Positions 30,123-38,657 of a DNA stretch of 64,000 nt are shown here, piece by piece. Position 1 is the first letter of the stretch; each line of letters opens with the position of its first letter. Source of the stretch: Hyphomicrobiales bacterium (GTDB lineage: Bacteria > Pseudomonadota > Alphaproteobacteria > Rhizobiales > Beijerinckiaceae); the NCBI GenBank assembly GCA_027483895.1, contig JAIXTP010000009.1, positions 186,001 through 250,000 of the forward strand. The letters are read 5' to 3'. The notes under the pieces are model-generated. The model had not been told where the DNA came from, did no database searches, and saw nothing but the letters and a program-made list of their open reading frames with translations. A program made the translations under genes and the position numbers.

Positions 30123-31931
30123 TCAACGCGGTTCGACCCAGAAGGTCTCGGGCGCATAGCCGAAGAGAGGCGCCCGTACCGGCCGCCGGATCTCGTTCTT
30201 TCGTGCGAGCCAGATCTCGGGCGCATGGAACAACGGAACGACATAGAAACCCGACAGCAGCACGCGGTCGAGCGCTCGGACGGCGTCGACGAACTCGTCG
30301 CGACCGCGCGCCGACAGCATCGCGTCGATCGCGGCCTCGATCGCGGGCGACCGCGCGCCCGCATAATTCAACGAGCCCTGACGGTCGGCCGCCCGGATGC
30401 TCCAGCGATTGTACTGCTCGTTGCCCGGGGAGGGGGACGCCGCCCAGGTGAACTGGATCATGTCGAAATCGAAGGCGGCCAGCCGCCTCCAATACTGCAC
30501 GTCGTCGATCAGCCTCACCTCCATCCGGATGCCGAGCCGTTCGAGAGAGCGGGCGTAATTCAGCGCGAGGCGTTCCTGCAGCCGGCTGACGACGAGAAAC
30601 TCGAAGGCGAAGGGCTCGCCCGCCGCATTTCGCAGCACGCCTTCCGAGAGCCTCCAGCCCGCGGCATGCAGAAGCGCGAGAGCCGCGCGCGCCGCTTCAC
30701 GGTCCCGACCGGAACCGTCGGCGGAAGCGCGGCGACGCTCGCCCGCGAGAAAGTCCTCGCGGACCGCGCCGGGAAAGCGTGAGAGGATTTCACGCTCGCG
30801 GGCGGATGCGGGCCGCCCGGTCGATGCGAGGTCGGAGCCCTCGAAATAGCTCGACGTACGCCGGTAGAGCCCGTTGAAGAGGGTTCGATTGACCCATTCG
30901 AAGTCGAAGACGAGGCCGAGCGCCTCTCTCACGCGCATATCGGCGAAGACGGGTCTGCGCGTGTTGAAGACGAAGCCGGACATGCCTTTCGGCAGTCCGA
31001 TCGGGATCGCGTCCTTCGATGCCCTTCCGTCCTTCATGGCGGGAAAGTCGTAGCCCGAGGCCCAGCGGGACGGATTGTCCTCGATCCGGACGTCATAGAG
31101 GCCGCCCTTGAACGCCTCGAAAAGGGAATTGGCGTCCCGGTAATAGTCGAAGCGGATCTCGTCGGCATTGTAGAGGCCGCGATAGGCAGGCAGGTCCTTG
31201 CCCCAGAAATTCGGGTCGCGGCGAAGGACGACGCTCTCGCCGGGCTTGATGTCGGCGACCGTATAGGGGCCGCTCCCGACCGGTGCGGCGAGGCTCGTCT
31301 CTTCGAAACGGGCCGGGTCCACCACATGGGCGGGCAGAACGGGCATCAGCGCGAGGATCAGCGGCAGTTCCCGGTCGCCTGCGCCTGCGAGGTCGAAACG
31401 GACCGTCAGGGCATCGGGTGCGGTCGCGGCCTTCACCTTGGCGTAATAGCCGCGCCAGGTCGGCTTGCCCTTGTCCTTGAGGAGCGACCACGAAAACAGC
31501 ACGTCGGCCGCGGTCACGGGCTTTCCGTCGGAGAAGCGCGCACGGGGATCGAGGCGGAACGTGACCGCGGATCGATCGTCGGGCGTCTCGATCGAGGCGG
31601 CGATGCCCGCATAAAGCGAGAAGGGCTCGTCGGCCGCCCGCATCATCAGGCTCTGGATCACGTAACCGTTCGGCGGCGCGATGCCCTGCGCCGCGATCCC
31701 GCGGACGACGAAGGGGTTCAACGTGTCGAAGGTTCCCTGCACGCCGAAGACGATCCTGCCGCCTTTCGGCGCATCGGCGCGGACATGCGGGAAGGCAGAG
31801 AAGTCCGCCGGCAGAGCGGGCGCGCCGTGCATGGCGATGCCGTGGCGCTGTTCGGCGAACGCCGGAGCGCCGACGACGAGCGGCGCGAAGGTCGCGAGGG
31901 AAAGGGCGAGGCGCGCGAATCGAGAGACCAT
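30123..31931 (-). CDS. YejA-like peptide ABC transporter substrate-binding protein, orphan
   Basis: 602-aa family-5 periplasmic binding protein. Signal peptide residues 1-27 end APAFA-E. GGRIVFGVQGTFDTLNPFV and YVIQSLMMRAADEPFSLYAGIA match the YejA/microcin C oligopeptide-binding group, and PNFWGKDLPAYRGLYNADEIRFDYYRD is the usual central landmark. YejA normally works with YejB, YejE and YejF; none is adjacent. An ATG at 31949 would add six residues with no better ribosome site. It is divergent from the ialB-type gene. Confidence 0.85.
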   Translation of the reverse strand: MVSRFARLALSLATFAPLVVGAPAFAEQRHGIAMHGAPALPADFSAFPHVRADAPKGGRIVFGVQGTFDTLNPFVVRGIAAQGIAPPNGYVIQSLMMRAADEPFSLYAGIAASIETPDDRSAVTFRLDPRARFSDGKPVTAADVLFSWSLLKDKGKPTWRGYYAKVKAATAPDALTVRFDLAGAGDRELPLILALMPVLPAHVVDPARFEETSLAAPVGSGPYTVADIKPGESVVLRRDPNFWGKDLPAYRGLYNADEIRFDYYRDANSLFEAFKGGLYDVRIEDNPSRWASGYDFPAMKDGRASKDAIPIGLPKGMSGFVFNTRRPVFADMRVREALGLVFDFEWVNRTLFNGLYRRTSSYFEGSDLASTGRPASAREREILSRFPGAVREDFLAGERRRASADGSGRDREAARAALALLHAAGWRLSEGVLRNAAGEPFAFEFLVVSRLQERLALNYARSLERLGIRMEVRLIDDVQYWRRLAAFDFDMIQFTWAASPSPGNEQYNRWSIRAADRQGSLNYAGARSPAIEAAIDAMLSARGRDEFVDAVRALDRVLLSGFYVVPLFHAPEIWLARKNEIRRPVRAPLFGYAPETFWVEPR

Positions 31932-32121
31932 CACGGCCGAAGGTAGCATCTCGGATCGCGCGCAGTCCGCGCGTATGCGGTGATTTGCGACTGGAAAGAG
32001 ATCGCCGAAGCCGTTAAGACCGACGCGCTCCAAGGAACGGCGAAAGCCGATTCTCGGGCGCGGTTCGACTTTCGCGTTTCCGCGGCGACCGCGTCCTTCG
32101 CTTTCGAGAGGAATTCTGTCG

Positions 32122-32910
32122 ATGTCGTCCGTTCGGATTTCTGCCGCGTCGAAGCGGGTGGCCGCTCTTCTCGCCTCGGCGCTGGTCGTCGCCGGCCCCG
32201 CTCTGGCGCAGACGCCGCCGGCCAAGCCCGCGCCCGCTCAGCCCGCGAAGCCCGCCCAGCCCGCTCAGCCGGCCCAGCCGCCGGCGCAGGGCGGCCAGCC
32301 GATGGTGCCCGCCGGTCCGACCGTCGTTCAGCTGAAGCCCGAGCCCACCCAGACCGACTGGCTGAAGATCTGCGGCGAGGATCAGGCGGCGAAGAAGAAG
32401 GTCTGCTACGTCACCCGCGACTTCGTGTCCGATCAGGGCCAGCCGGTGCTGGCCGTGGCCGTCTATGACGTGCAGGGCGATCCGCAGAAGGTCGTCCGTT
32501 TCCTGATGCCGCTGGCGCTGCTTCTCGGCCCCGGCATCCGCTTCGGCGTCGATGCGGGGCAGACGACCGCGGGAAAATACGCGATCTGCTTCCCGAACGG
32601 CTGCTTCGCCGAGGGGACGGTGAAGGACGACGTGATCAATGCGCTGAAGAAGGGCACCACCCTCAACGTCAGCGTCCAGAACCAGTTCAGCCGCGAAGTG
32701 TCCTTCCAGGTGCCGCTCACGGGCTTCGGCAAGGCCTTCGACGGTCCGCCGATCGATCCGGCCGTGCTCGAGCAGCAGCAGCGCCAGATGGAAGAAGAGA
32801 TGCGCAAGCAGGCCGAAGAGATGCGCAAGCGCATGGAACAGCAGCAGGGCCAGCAGGGCGGGGGCGCTCCGGCCCCGGCCGCCCCGGCGGCTCCCGCGCA
32901 GAAGCAGTGA
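32122..32910 (+). CDS. invasion-associated locus B (IalB) family secreted protein
   Basis: 262 aa. Signal peptide residues 1-30 (GPALA-Q) are followed by a Pro/Ala-rich low-complexity linker (about 31-66, repeats of AKPAQP). The IalB domain (about 75-215) contains WLKICGEDQAAKKKVCYVTRDF and conserved cysteines CGE, KVCY and ICFPNGCF. A Q/E/R-rich probable coiled coil (about 215-245) and a second Ala/Pro/Gln tail follow. IalB is linked to erythrocyte invasion in Bartonella, but relatives are widespread in free-living Rhizobiales. A GAGAGGAA ribosome site precedes the start. Confidence 0.9.
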   Translation: MSSVRISAASKRVAALLASALVVAGPALAQTPPAKPAPAQPAKPAQPAQPAQPPAQGGQPMVPAGPTVVQLKPEPTQTDWLKICGEDQAAKKKVCYVTRDFVSDQGQPVLAVAVYDVQGDPQKVVRFLMPLALLLGPGIRFGVDAGQTTAGKYAICFPNGCFAEGTVKDDVINALKKGTTLNVSVQNQFSREVSFQVPLTGFGKAFDGPPIDPAVLEQQQRQMEEEMRKQAEEMRKRMEQQQGQQGGGAPAPAAPAAPAQKQ

Positions 32911-32934
32911 TCGCTTCGGCCCCTTGCTGAATCG

Positions 32935-32962
32935 AAAAGGCGCGGTCACCCGCGCCTTTTTC
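32935..32962. terminator. intrinsic terminator after the ialB-type gene
   Basis: An 11-bp stem: A4 plus ggcgcgg at 32935-32945 pairs with ccgcgcc plus T4 at 32950-32960, around a TCAC loop. The T-tract continues to tctttgg. Because A4 and T4 flank the stem, it can serve both this gene and the convergent hspQ. Confidence 0.85.
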
Positions 32963-32988
32963 TTTGGCTTGGATCCGCCGTCGGCGGG

Positions 32989-33321
32989 TCAGTTCATGAG
33001 TTCGGTGCGCGCCCGGTACCGGCCGTCTTCGTCCATGTCGAAGACCTCGTCGACCTGCGGATGGCGGACCGGTTCGTCCGACGTGTCCGGCAGCAGGTTC
33101 TGCTCCGACACATAGGCGATGTATTCCGTTTCCGCGTTCTCGGCGAAGAGGTGGTAGAACGGCTGGTCCTTCGACGGCCTTACGTCCTCGGGAATGGAAT
33201 TGTACCATTCGTCGGTGTTCGAGAAGGTCGGGTCGACGTCGAAAATGACGCCGCGGAACGGGTAGACGCGGTGCCTCACCACGTCCCCGATCGCATATTT
33301 CGCGCGTCTTTCCTTCAGCAT
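32989..33321 (-). CDS. hspQ: heat shock protein HspQ
   Basis: 110-aa protein of the HspQ (hemimethylated-DNA-binding YccV) family. Landmarks are KYAIGDVVRHRVYPFRGVIFDVDPTFSNTDEWY and QPFYHLFAENAETEYIAYVSEQNLLPD, with an acidic PxVDE-type tail. In enterobacteria HspQ modulates Lon protease and DnaA stability. The name should be read as family membership; substrate in alphaproteobacteria is not established. Full length with no accessory domain. Confidence 0.9.
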   Translation of the reverse strand: MLKERRAKYAIGDVVRHRVYPFRGVIFDVDPTFSNTDEWYNSIPEDVRPSKDQPFYHLFAENAETEYIAYVSEQNLLPDTSDEPVRHPQVDEVFDMDEDGRYRARTELMN

Positions 33322-33385
33322 GGTCCCCGATTGCCCCGAGCGCCCCGACTTGTCAACGGAGCGCCCGCGTCTCGCGATCCGCCGC

Positions 33386-34426
33386 TCAGAACCCGTAAGC
33401 CTCCGCGAAGGCCGGATCCTTCTCGGCGACGCGGCGGGCGAGGTCGACGATGACCTTGGCCTGTTTCCAGGTCGCGTCGTCCTGCATCTTGCCGTCGATC
33501 ATCACCGCGCCCGAGCCGTCGGGCATCGCTTCGAGGATCCGTTTGGCGAAACGGACTTCGCCGGCATCCGGGCTGAACACGCGTTTGGCGATCGCGATCT
33601 GGGAGGGGTGCAGGCTCCACGCGCCCGCGCAGCCCAGCAGGAAGGCGTTGCGGAACTGGCTTTCGCAGGCGGCCTCGTCCGCGAAGTCGCCGAACGGTCC
33701 GTAGAACGCCTTGATGCCGTTCGCGGCGCAGGCGTCAACCATCTTGGCGATCGTGTAGTGCCACAGGTCCTGCTGCGCGGCGATGCGCGCCTCTTCGCCC
33801 TTGGGATCGGAGAGGACCTTGTATTCGGGATGGCCTCCGCCGACGCGCGTCGTCTTCATCGCGCGCGAGGCGGCGAGGTCCGCCGGTCCGAGGCTCATGC
33901 CGTGCATGCGGGGCGAGGCCGCGGCGATCTCCTCGACGTTCTTCACGCCTTCGGCGGTCTCGAGGATCGCGTGGATGAGGATCGGCTTGCGCACGCCGTG
34001 CCGCGCTTCGAGCTGCGCGAGAAGCTGGTCGCAATAATGGATGTCCCACGGTCCCTCGACCTTCGGCACCATCACGACGTCGAGCTTGTCGCCGATCTCC
34101 GCGACGATCTCCGTCACGTCGTCGAGCATCCACGGGCTGTTCAGCGCATTGATGCGGGTCCAGAGCCCGGTCGTGCCGAAATCCGTGGCCTTCGCCATCG
34201 CGATGAATCCGCGGCGCGCGTCGAGCTTGGATTCGACGGGGATCGCGTCTTCCAGGTTGCCGAGGACGACGTCGACCTGCTTCGCGAGTTCCGGAACCTT
34301 GGCCCGGACCTTTTCAAGATGCGGCGGGACGAAGTGGATCATCCGTTCGAGCGTCACGGGAAGGTCCCGGTAGGGCTCGGGCGCGCCGATGGCGAGCGGA
34401 CGGAAGAAGTTGCGCGCGAGCTTCAT
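33386..34426 (-). CDS. HpcH/HpaI-family malyl-CoA lyase-like protein
   Basis: 346 aa, CitE/malyl-CoA lyase superfamily. Landmarks are [11 protein letters not shown] (altered from the usual VPG start), LGNLEDAIP with the metal-binding acidic residues, [38 protein letters not shown], and [35 protein letters not shown]. The latter two resemble L-malyl-CoA/beta-methylmalyl-CoA lyase closely. The enzyme would cleave a (methyl)malyl-type CoA ester into acetyl- or propionyl-CoA and glyoxylate. It is about 25 residues longer than Mcl1 and diverged near the N-terminus, so a related lyase or thioesterase is possible. Confidence 0.8.
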   Translation of the reverse strand: MKLARNFFRPLAIGAPEPYRDLPVTLERMIHFVPPHLEKVRAKVPELAKQVDVVLGNLEDAIPVESKLDARRGFIAMAKATDFGTTGLWTRINALNSPWMLDDVTEIVAEIGDKLDVVMVPKVEGPWDIHYCDQLLAQLEARHGVRKPILIHAILETAEGVKNVEEIAAASPRMHGMSLGPADLAASRAMKTTRVGGGHPEYKVLSDPKGEEARIAAQQDLWHYTIAKMVDACAANGIKAFYGPFGDFADEAACESQFRNAFLLGCAGAWSLHPSQIAIAKRVFSPDAGEVRFAKRILEAMPDGSGAVMIDGKMQDDATWKQAKVIVDLARRVAEKDPAFAEAYGF

Positions 34427-34508
34427 GAGGCACTCCGACGGGTGTGTTGCGGTGCAACTAAACCCTGCGGAGGGCTCGCCCGCAATCCGCCTCGGGTAGG
34501 GGGCGTCC

Positions 34509-35423
34509 TCAGCCCCAGCGACGGTGCGACCACATCCACTGGCCCGGCACTTCGCGGATCCAGCGCTCGAACAGGGTATGGATGGCCTGCGTCGTCGCCG
34601 CGATGTCGGCTGTCTTGTCGTCGGTGATCACGGGGCGGACGAGTTCGACGTCTGCCCTGAAACGCCCCGGGCCGACCCGAAGGATGCGGCCCGCGACGAT
34701 CGGCAGATCGCGCGCACGGGCCACGGCGGCGGGGAAGGGATTGGTGGGCGCCTCGCGGCCGAAGAAGGTGACGGGGATGCCCCTCGCGTCGCGCGTATCC
34801 GCGAGAAGAGCCAAGGAACAGCCGTCGGCGAGCTTCTTCATCAAAGCGCGCGCGGTCTCCGGGCTCTTCGCGAAGAGCCCGGCCGGGTAATAGGGCTCGC
34901 GCATCTTCGCGACGTCGCGATCGACGAGCGGGTTCTTGAGTCCCTGATAGACGCCGGTCATGTGCAGGCCGAGGCGGGCACCCGACATCGACGCCACTTC
35001 CCAATTGCCCATATGGAGCGACACGACCACGGCCTGCCCGTGCTCGGCGACCGCGCGCTTCACCTCGTCCGTGGCATGGACCGTCATCCGATCCGGATCG
35101 GCGTCGATCTCGTCGAGATGGAAGGCTTCCGCGAAGGTGCGGCCGAGGAACTCCCACATGTCGCGGGCGATGGCCTCACGCTCTTCGAGCGTCTTTTCGG
35201 GGAAGGCGAAGGCGAGATGTTCGAGCGTTCGCGCCTGCCGGCGCAGATGCGGCGCCGCGAAACGCCAGAGTCCGCCCACGAGGTTCGAGGCTGTGTCGAG
35301 CGGAAGTGCGCGCAGGAGACCCGCCACGGCCCGATAACCGACATGCTCCGCCCGGGTCAGAAACCCGTAGGCGGGGCGGGCGCCCTCCGAGGGCGATCGA
35401 TCATCCGGGTCGAAGAAGTTCAC
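34509..35423 (-). CDS. lipid A biosynthesis lauroyl/myristoyl acyltransferase family protein
   Basis: 304 aa, LpxL/HtrB-type late acyltransferase. The catalytic HX4E is H137-MGNW-E142 ([14 protein letters not shown]). Further family marks are [13 protein letters not shown], the [19 protein letters not shown] catalytic-pocket segment (D in place of the more common DQ) and a C-terminal [15 protein letters not shown]. It adds a secondary acyl chain to lipid A at the inner membrane. It stands alone downstream of the RTX-protein gene, whose terminator hairpin lies in the gap. Confidence 0.92.
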   Translation of the reverse strand: MNFFDPDDRSPSEGARPAYGFLTRAEHVGYRAVAGLLRALPLDTASNLVGGLWRFAAPHLRRQARTLEHLAFAFPEKTLEEREAIARDMWEFLGRTFAEAFHLDEIDADPDRMTVHATDEVKRAVAEHGQAVVVSLHMGNWEVASMSGARLGLHMTGVYQGLKNPLVDRDVAKMREPYYPAGLFAKSPETARALMKKLADGCSLALLADTRDARGIPVTFFGREAPTNPFPAAVARARDLPIVAGRILRVGPGRFRADVELVRPVITDDKTADIAATTQAIHTLFERWIREVPGQWMWSHRRWG

Positions 35424-35476
35424 ACGCGATTCCGCATCACTGGCGGCGGCTTGGCTATCATGCCGCGCCCTTGCGG

Positions 35477-35507
35477 AAAAGCCGGCCGCCTCCCGCGGGC
35501 GGCGGCC
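35477..35507 (-). terminator. terminator of the RTX-repeat gene
   Basis: Read on the minus strand, ggccgcc (35501-35507) pairs with ggcggcc (35484-35490) around a ten-base loop that can itself fold, and is followed by ggcTTTTcc. It starts 8 bases past the RTX-gene stop codon. Confidence 0.6.
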
Positions 35508-35514
35508 TCAGTCC

Positions 35515-37521
35515 TCAGAACGCGCTTCCGAAGTCGGAAGCGTCGAGTTGCCCCATCGTCGGGCCGCGCAGCGTCAGGACCTGACCATCGCCGAGGTCGA
35601 GAACCGCTTGATAGGCGCCGAGCGTCAATCGGGGCTCGATGTCCGACCACGCATTCGTTCCGAGGATCCCGGAGAGGTCGAGTAGGTCCTCGCCCGGCTT
35701 GAAGCCGTCGATCCGGATGTCGCCGTCGAATTCGGATCGCTTGATCACGAACAGGTCCCGGCTCCCGTCGTCCGCCGCGAGCACATGGTCCCCCGCGTCG
35801 AGGAGGAAGGTGTCGGCCCCGGCGCCGTTCACGAAGAGATCGCTGCCGCTTCCGCCGTCCATCGTATCGTTTCCGGAGCCGCCGTTGAGAAGGTCGTCGC
35901 CGGCACCGCCGAGCAACCGGTCGTCGTCGTCCCCGCCGGAGAGCTTGTCGTTCCCCGACCCGCCGTCGAGCATGTCCGACCCCTGATCGCCCGACAGCGT
36001 GTCGGCGGCGTCGCCGCCCCGCAGGATGTCGTCGCCGTCCTGCCCGAACAGGCGGTCCGATTCCGACCCGCCGTCGAGCACGTCGCTGCCGCGCCCGCCG
36101 ACGAGCAGGTCATAGCCGGTCCCGCCCGACAGGAAATCCGCGCCGTCTTTCCCTGCGAGGTCGTCGTTCCCGTTTCCGCCGAGCAGCGTATCCGCGCCGT
36201 CGATACCGCGAAGGCGGTCGTTCCCGTCCCCGCCGAGAATGCTGTCGTTGCCTCCGAGCCCGACGAGCGTGTCGTCGCCTCCGAGCCCGATGATGGTGTC
36301 CGAATACCACTTCCCGTAGATCGCGTCGGCGAAGACCGAGCCGATGATCGGGCCCGCCGGATTGGCCGGGGCAGGGGTGTAGAAGACGGATTGCGCGGGC
36401 GCGAAGACGCCTTCCACGAGTACGATGGGTCGCCATGCGTATCCGTCGCGGCCCTCGACGAAAGTTCCGAGCCCGTCGACATAGCTCGTCCGGAGAACGC
36501 CGGTATCGAAGGGCGACATCGCGCTCGTCTCCGCGAAGGCCGACACGTCCACGCGGCCGGACGCCCCGTTCCGGATGATGTCGTAGGCCGCCGGAACGCG
36601 TCCCGACAGGACGAAGAGGTCCTTCCCGTCGCCGCCGATGAAGGTATCGGTCGCATCGTCGGAACCCAGCCCTATGAAGACGTCGTCCGCGGGCGGATAG
36701 CCCGTATATCCGCCGGTGCCGTCGAGAAGGTCCGCGCCCGGCCCGTCGATCAGAAGGTCGGCACCGGCTCCGCCCTCCATGGAGTCGTTGCCCGCCCCGC
36801 CGTCGAGCGTGTCGTTGCCGAGATCGCCGTAAAGGGAGTCCGCACCGGCATCGCCGAACAGGAGGTCGTTTCCATGCTCGCCGAGCAGCACGTCGTCGCC
36901 GAGGTCGCCGTGAACCGTGTCCGGCCCGTCGCCGGCATGGAAGGTGTCGTTTCCTCCGAGACCCCGCAGGAAGTCGCCCTCGAGGCCCCCTTGGAAGTGT
37001 TCTGAGGCGTCTGTCGGGGTCGTGACGAACAGGGTCGGCACTTCCGGATCGGCGAAATTGTTCGGGTCGAGGTCGGCATAATCGACGTTCTTCAGGATCA
37101 CGGCCGGCAGACGCCCCGTCCCGAAGACGGTTTCGATGAGAAATACGAGATCCGGGCCGTCCTGCTGCAGCCCCGGCGAATATTGATAGCTGTTGAGGTC
37201 GCTGGTGATCGTGAGGATGTCGCCCTGAGGACCGGGTTCGAAATCCTCGATCACGGCGACGAAATCGACCGGATCCCGGTCCACGTAATAGGCAAAGGTG
37301 TCGCGGCCCTCGCCGCCGGAAACGGTGTCCGTCCCGGCGCGCAGCTCGACCACGTCGTTGCCCGGCCCGCCCGAGACGAGATCGTCTCCCGCGTCGCCGC
37401 TCAGGAGGTCTTCGCCTCCCGCGCCGATCAAGGTGTCGGCGCCGTCGCCGCCCAGGATCGTGTCGGCGGCGTCCGTGCCGGTCAGGATTTCGGATGCTGC
37501 GGTACCCGTGATCAGCGCCAT
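35515..37521 (-). CDS. RTX calcium-binding repeat protein, probable type I secreted
   Basis: 668 aa with no classical signal peptide. GGxGxDxx-type nonapeptides occur in three blocks: near residues 10-70, about 180-275 and about 370-580 (for example GGDGADTL, GGNGNDDL, GGSGNDTM). A non-repeat segment (about 275-370) separates the last two. The C-terminal 100 residues (ADDGSRDLFVIKRSEF...DGFKPGEDLLDLSGI) look like a type I secretion signal region. RTX repeats fold in calcium outside the cell. No enzymatic domain is recognisable and no HlyB/HlyD/TolC genes are nearby. The start at 37521 has GAAGAGG upstream and an RTX-type opening MALITGTAASEIL. Confidence 0.88.
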   Translation of the reverse strand: MALITGTAASEILTGTDAADTILGGDGADTLIGAGGEDLLSGDAGDDLVSGGPGNDVVELRAGTDTVSGGEGRDTFAYYVDRDPVDFVAVIEDFEPGPQGDILTITSDLNSYQYSPGLQQDGPDLVFLIETVFGTGRLPAVILKNVDYADLDPNNFADPEVPTLFVTTPTDASEHFQGGLEGDFLRGLGGNDTFHAGDGPDTVHGDLGDDVLLGEHGNDLLFGDAGADSLYGDLGNDTLDGGAGNDSMEGGAGADLLIDGPGADLLDGTGGYTGYPPADDVFIGLGSDDATDTFIGGDGKDLFVLSGRVPAAYDIIRNGASGRVDVSAFAETSAMSPFDTGVLRTSYVDGLGTFVEGRDGYAWRPIVLVEGVFAPAQSVFYTPAPANPAGPIIGSVFADAIYGKWYSDTIIGLGGDDTLVGLGGNDSILGGDGNDRLRGIDGADTLLGGNGNDDLAGKDGADFLSGGTGYDLLVGGRGSDVLDGGSESDRLFGQDGDDILRGGDAADTLSGDQGSDMLDGGSGNDKLSGGDDDDRLLGGAGDDLLNGGSGNDTMDGGSGSDLFVNGAGADTFLLDAGDHVLAADDGSRDLFVIKRSEFDGDIRIDGFKPGEDLLDLSGILGTNAWSDIEPRLTLGAYQAVLDLGDGQVLTLRGPTMGQLDASDFGSAF

Positions 37522-37640
37522 GGCGTGAACCTCTTCGAAGACGGAGCGGAGGTACGAACGGGGGACCCGCCTCAACGTGCCGCGCATGGAAGGGTTGCGG
37601 GCGAGGCCGAGCGCGTTGACGCTTGCCCGGAGGCGCCTTA

Positions 37641-38657
37641 ATGCCTCCCGAAACCCCAGAAGCCGGCGGCCGCGGCCGACGTGACGGAGACGCCGAGTTG
37701 GGCAACGTCCTATCGCTTGCGACACCCTTTTTCGGCGTCGTCTTCATCGGCTTCTTCTGCGGGAAGCTGCTGAAATATCCCGAAGACGGCCTGCGCTGGA
37801 TGAACTTCTTCATCGTCTACGTCGCGCTGCCGTCGATGTTCTTCAAGCTCATCTCCGAAGCGCCGATCGAGCAGCTGACGAACTGGCGCTACGTGCTCAT
37901 CACGGTCGCCTGCTCCTTCACGATGTTCGTGATCTGCTTCGGCGTCGGCCTGTTCGCCACGGGCAACAAGGCGGATTCGACCATCGCCGCGGTCGCGGGC
38001 GCCTACGGCAATGTCGGCTATATGGGCCCGGGCATCGCGCTCGCCGCGCTCGGGCAGGGCGGCGTGGTCCCGGCGGCGCTCATCACGGTCACCGACACCG
38101 TGCTCTTCTTCACGCTCGTGCCGTTCCTCATGGCGGTCACGGGCGGGCGGCGCGAGAGCTTCGGGCGGACCGCCGCCTATGTGGTCCGGCGCATCGTGAC
38201 CCATCCCTTCAACGTCGCGACGGCGCTGGGCATCTTCGCCGCGTCGATCGGCTTCAAGCCGCATGCGTCGCTCGATGCGACGCTGGTCTTTCTCAAGAAT
38301 GCGGCGGCTCCCTGCGCGCTCTTCACGCTCGGCGTCACGGTGGCGCTCCGCCCGCTTCAGCGCGTGCCCACCGAATTGCCGGCCCTCATGGCCGTGAAGC
38401 TCTTCCTGCATCCCGCCGTGGTCTGGGTCGCGATGTCGTGGGGCGGCGATTTCGGCCGGGAATGGACGTTGACGGCGGTGCTTCTGGCCTCGCTGCCGCC
38501 GGCGCTGAACGTCTTCGTTCTGGCGGGCCAATACCGCGTCTATGTCGAGCGCGCATCGAGCGCGGTCCTGCTCGGGACGATCCTGTCCGTCGCGAGCGTG
38601 ACCGGTCTGCTCTGGCTCATCACCGAAGGCGGAATGCCTTACGACCTGTTCCCGTAA
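37641..38657 (+). CDS. AEC-family (auxin efflux carrier-type) transporter
   Basis: 338 aa, about ten membrane segments in two five-helix halves. ALPSMFFKLIS near residue 70 and AYGNVGYMGPGIALAALG near residue 125 match the AEC fold, and LPPALNVFVLAGQY is the second-half equivalent. Relatives export auxin or carry malonate and malate. ATG at 37641 has GGAGG seven bases upstream, a strong site; TTG at 37698 would begin right at the first helix and is a reasonable alternative. Its end overlaps the convergent UbiH-type gene by 19 bases. Confidence 0.88.
   Translation: MPPETPEAGGRGRRDGDAELGNVLSLATPFFGVVFIGFFCGKLLKYPEDGLRWMNFFIVYVALPSMFFKLISEAPIEQLTNWRYVLITVACSFTMFVICFGVGLFATGNKADSTIAAVAGAYGNVGYMGPGIALAALGQGGVVPAALITVTDTVLFFTLVPFLMAVTGGRRESFGRTAAYVVRRIVTHPFNVATALGIFAASIGFKPHASLDATLVFLKNAAAPCALFTLGVTVALRPLQRVPTELPALMAVKLFLHPAVVWVAMSWGGDFGREWTLTAVLLASLPPALNVFVLAGQYRVYVERASSAVLLGTILSVASVTGLLWLITEGGMPYDLFP

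Noticed and set aside
35785..37005. A 406-codon plus-strand open frame inside the RTX gene
   Set aside because: Its Val/Ala/Glu-rich repeats are the reverse complement of the GGxGxDxx repeat codons. No ribosome site or domain supports it.
36000..37500. CRISPR-like regularity in the RTX region
   Set aside because: The periodicity is 27 bases from 9-residue repeats, with no unique spacers and no cas genes. It is coding repetition.
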